Notes under the pieces: model-generated | Databases searched by the model: none | Told to the model about the DNA's origin: nothing | Seen by the model: the letters and a program-made list of their open reading frames with translations, nothing else | DNA from: Propionibacteriaceae bacterium | Lineage (GTDB): Bacteria > Actinomycetota > Actinomycetes > Propionibacteriales > Propionibacteriaceae | DNA length: 5,737 nucleotides | Direction of reading: 5' to 3' | Assembly: GCA_003153855.1 (NCBI GenBank) | Contig: PMBM01000055.1 | Location: 630-6,366 of the forward strand | Part shown: positions 4,941-5,737 of the stretch, piece by piece | How positions within the stretch are numbered: the first letter of the stretch is position 1 | How the letters are laid out: every line of letters begins with the position of its first letter | Position numbers and translations under genes: made by a program

Positions 4941-4959
4941 ACTCGACGAGGCATCGAGT
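4941..4959 (-). terminator. Hairpin after the oxidoreductase stop
   Basis: ACTCGA and TCGAGT form a perfect 6-bp stem with a 7-base loop, starting 14 bases after the TGA of the oxidoreductase gene. The following minus-strand bases are not T-rich. It could be a weak terminator separating the oxidoreductase from the aminotransferase. Confidence 0.3.
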
Positions 4960-4973
4960 GACGTGCCCGGACG

Positions 4974-5737
4974 TCAGACCTCGTTGGCCCGCACCAGATC
5001 GATCATCGCCTGCGTGCCGCGAGCGTCCTCGAGGGTCCACGGGAATTCGACACCGCTCCGAAGAGTCGCGACGAGGTTCTCGAACTCGAGCACGTACTGA
5101 CGCACTCCCGGGAACCGGTCGACGCGCGTCGTCTCGCCCTGGACCACGTGTACCTGCGCCTCGCCCACGAGACCAGCGTTGAACGGCGCGGTCAACCGGA
5201 TCAGTCCGTTGTCGCCCTGGAACGTGACCTCCTGCCGCGGGTACAGACGTGTCGAGGTGAGCGCGCAGTAGCTGAACTCACCGGAAGGCCCCGCCATGGT
5301 CCCGGTGACCTGGGTCCAGACGTCGACGTCGTGCTCCCTGCGGATCCGCGAGGTGAGCTCCACAGGTTCGGCACGAGCAGCGAACCGTGCCGAGCCGTAG
5401 GCGTACACGCCGATGTCCGGGATCGACCCGCCACCAGTGTCCGCACGGTTGCGGATGTTGCCCGCGTCCGGCAGGTCGAAGCTGAACACCGCATCCACGT
5501 GCCGGAGCCTGCCGATCGCGCCCTCGTCTATCAGGGTTCGAACGTGCTGCCACTGCGGGTGGTGCACGATCATGTACGCCTCAGACGCGAACAGACCGGT
5601 CCGGTCACGGGCGGCGATCAGGGCGTCGATCTCCGGCGCGGTCATGGCGATCGGCTTCTCTGTCAGAACGTGCTTGCCCGCCTCGAGTGCCTTGAGGGTC
5701 CACTCGACGTGCAGGTGGTTGGGCAGCGGGATGTAGA
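4974..5737 (-). CDS. Gfo/Idh/MocA-family oxidoreductase, N-terminus beyond window
   Basis: The frame is open from the right edge to TGA at 4974-4976; about 253 residues are present, against roughly 330-350 for the family, so the first part with the NAD(P)-binding glycine motif lies outside. The visible part starts YIPLPNHLHVE, followed by KALEAGKHVLTEKPIA, the diagnostic EKP motif whose lysine contributes to the active site. Then come DALIAARDRTGLFASEAYMI with VHHPQW, and GGGSIPDIGVYA, the family's D-x-G-x-Y region, leading into the beta-sheet substrate and oligomerisation domain (about residues 80-200 of the visible part). An internal ATG at 5643-5645 is not the start, because EKPIA lies just upstream of it. 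These enzymes oxidise or reduce sugars, inositols or related polyols with NAD(P). The substrate is unknown; the nearby aminotransferase hints at amino-sugar or aminocyclitol chemistry. Confidence 0.88.
   Translation of the reverse strand, partial: YIPLPNHLHVEWTLKALEAGKHVLTEKPIAMTAPEIDALIAARDRTGLFASEAYMIVHHPQWQHVRTLIDEGAIGRLRHVDAVFSFDLPDAGNIRNRADTGGGSIPDIGVYAYGSARFAARAEPVELTSRIRREHDVDVWTQVTGTMAGPSGEFSYCALTSTRLYPRQEVTFQGDNGLIRLTAPFNAGLVGEAQVHVVQGETTRVDRFPGVRQYVLEFENLVATLRSGVEFPWTLEDARGTQAMIDLVRANEV

Overview
This is a high-GC chromosomal segment with strong G/C bias at third codon positions, GTG and TTG starts, a lipobox lipoprotein and short intergenic gaps. That suggests an actinobacterium. 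I cannot name a genus. I see no tRNA, rRNA, CRISPR array, insertion sequence or phage gene.

Layout. Positions 1-1022 (minus strand) hold a two-gene cell-envelope operon: a 234-residue secreted helical protein, then a lipoprotein that starts on a GTG overlapping the first gene's stop and runs off the left edge. Positions 1023-1410 have no convincing complete gene, only a dyad at 1140-1153 and a short acidic reading frame at 1161-1286. Positions 1411-2518 (minus) hold a 229-residue protein of unknown function followed 61 bases later by a small SRPBCC-fold protein. A divergent control region at 2519-2653 separates these from a plus-strand pair: a 90-residue dimeric alpha+beta-barrel (ABM-like) protein at 2654-2926, overlapped by a MarR-family regulator at 2919-3527 that carries an AT-hook-like N-terminal tail. 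A convergent junction with several GC hairpins follows. The rest is on the minus strand: a Gfo/Idh/MocA-type oxidoreductase entering from the right edge (4974-5737), a decayed fragment related to the C-terminus of the 229-residue protein (about 4771-4900), and a divergent DegT/DnrJ/EryC1-type PLP aminotransferase (3653-4651). The aminotransferase's natural N-terminus seems to be cut off by a one-base frameshift.

How the genes may work together. The ABM-like gene and the MarR gene are probably one autoregulated unit, because a diffuse inverted repeat overlaps the candidate promoter. The oxidoreductase and aminotransferase could form a sugar-modifying oxidation/transamination pair, but the gene fragment between them weakens a tight operon claim. 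The envelope pair is likely translationally coupled and of unknown role.

The points most worth a second look are the aminotransferase frameshift, the partial duplicate of the 229-residue gene, and the uncharacterised secreted-protein/lipoprotein pair. I found no clear new defence, mobile or biosynthetic system.
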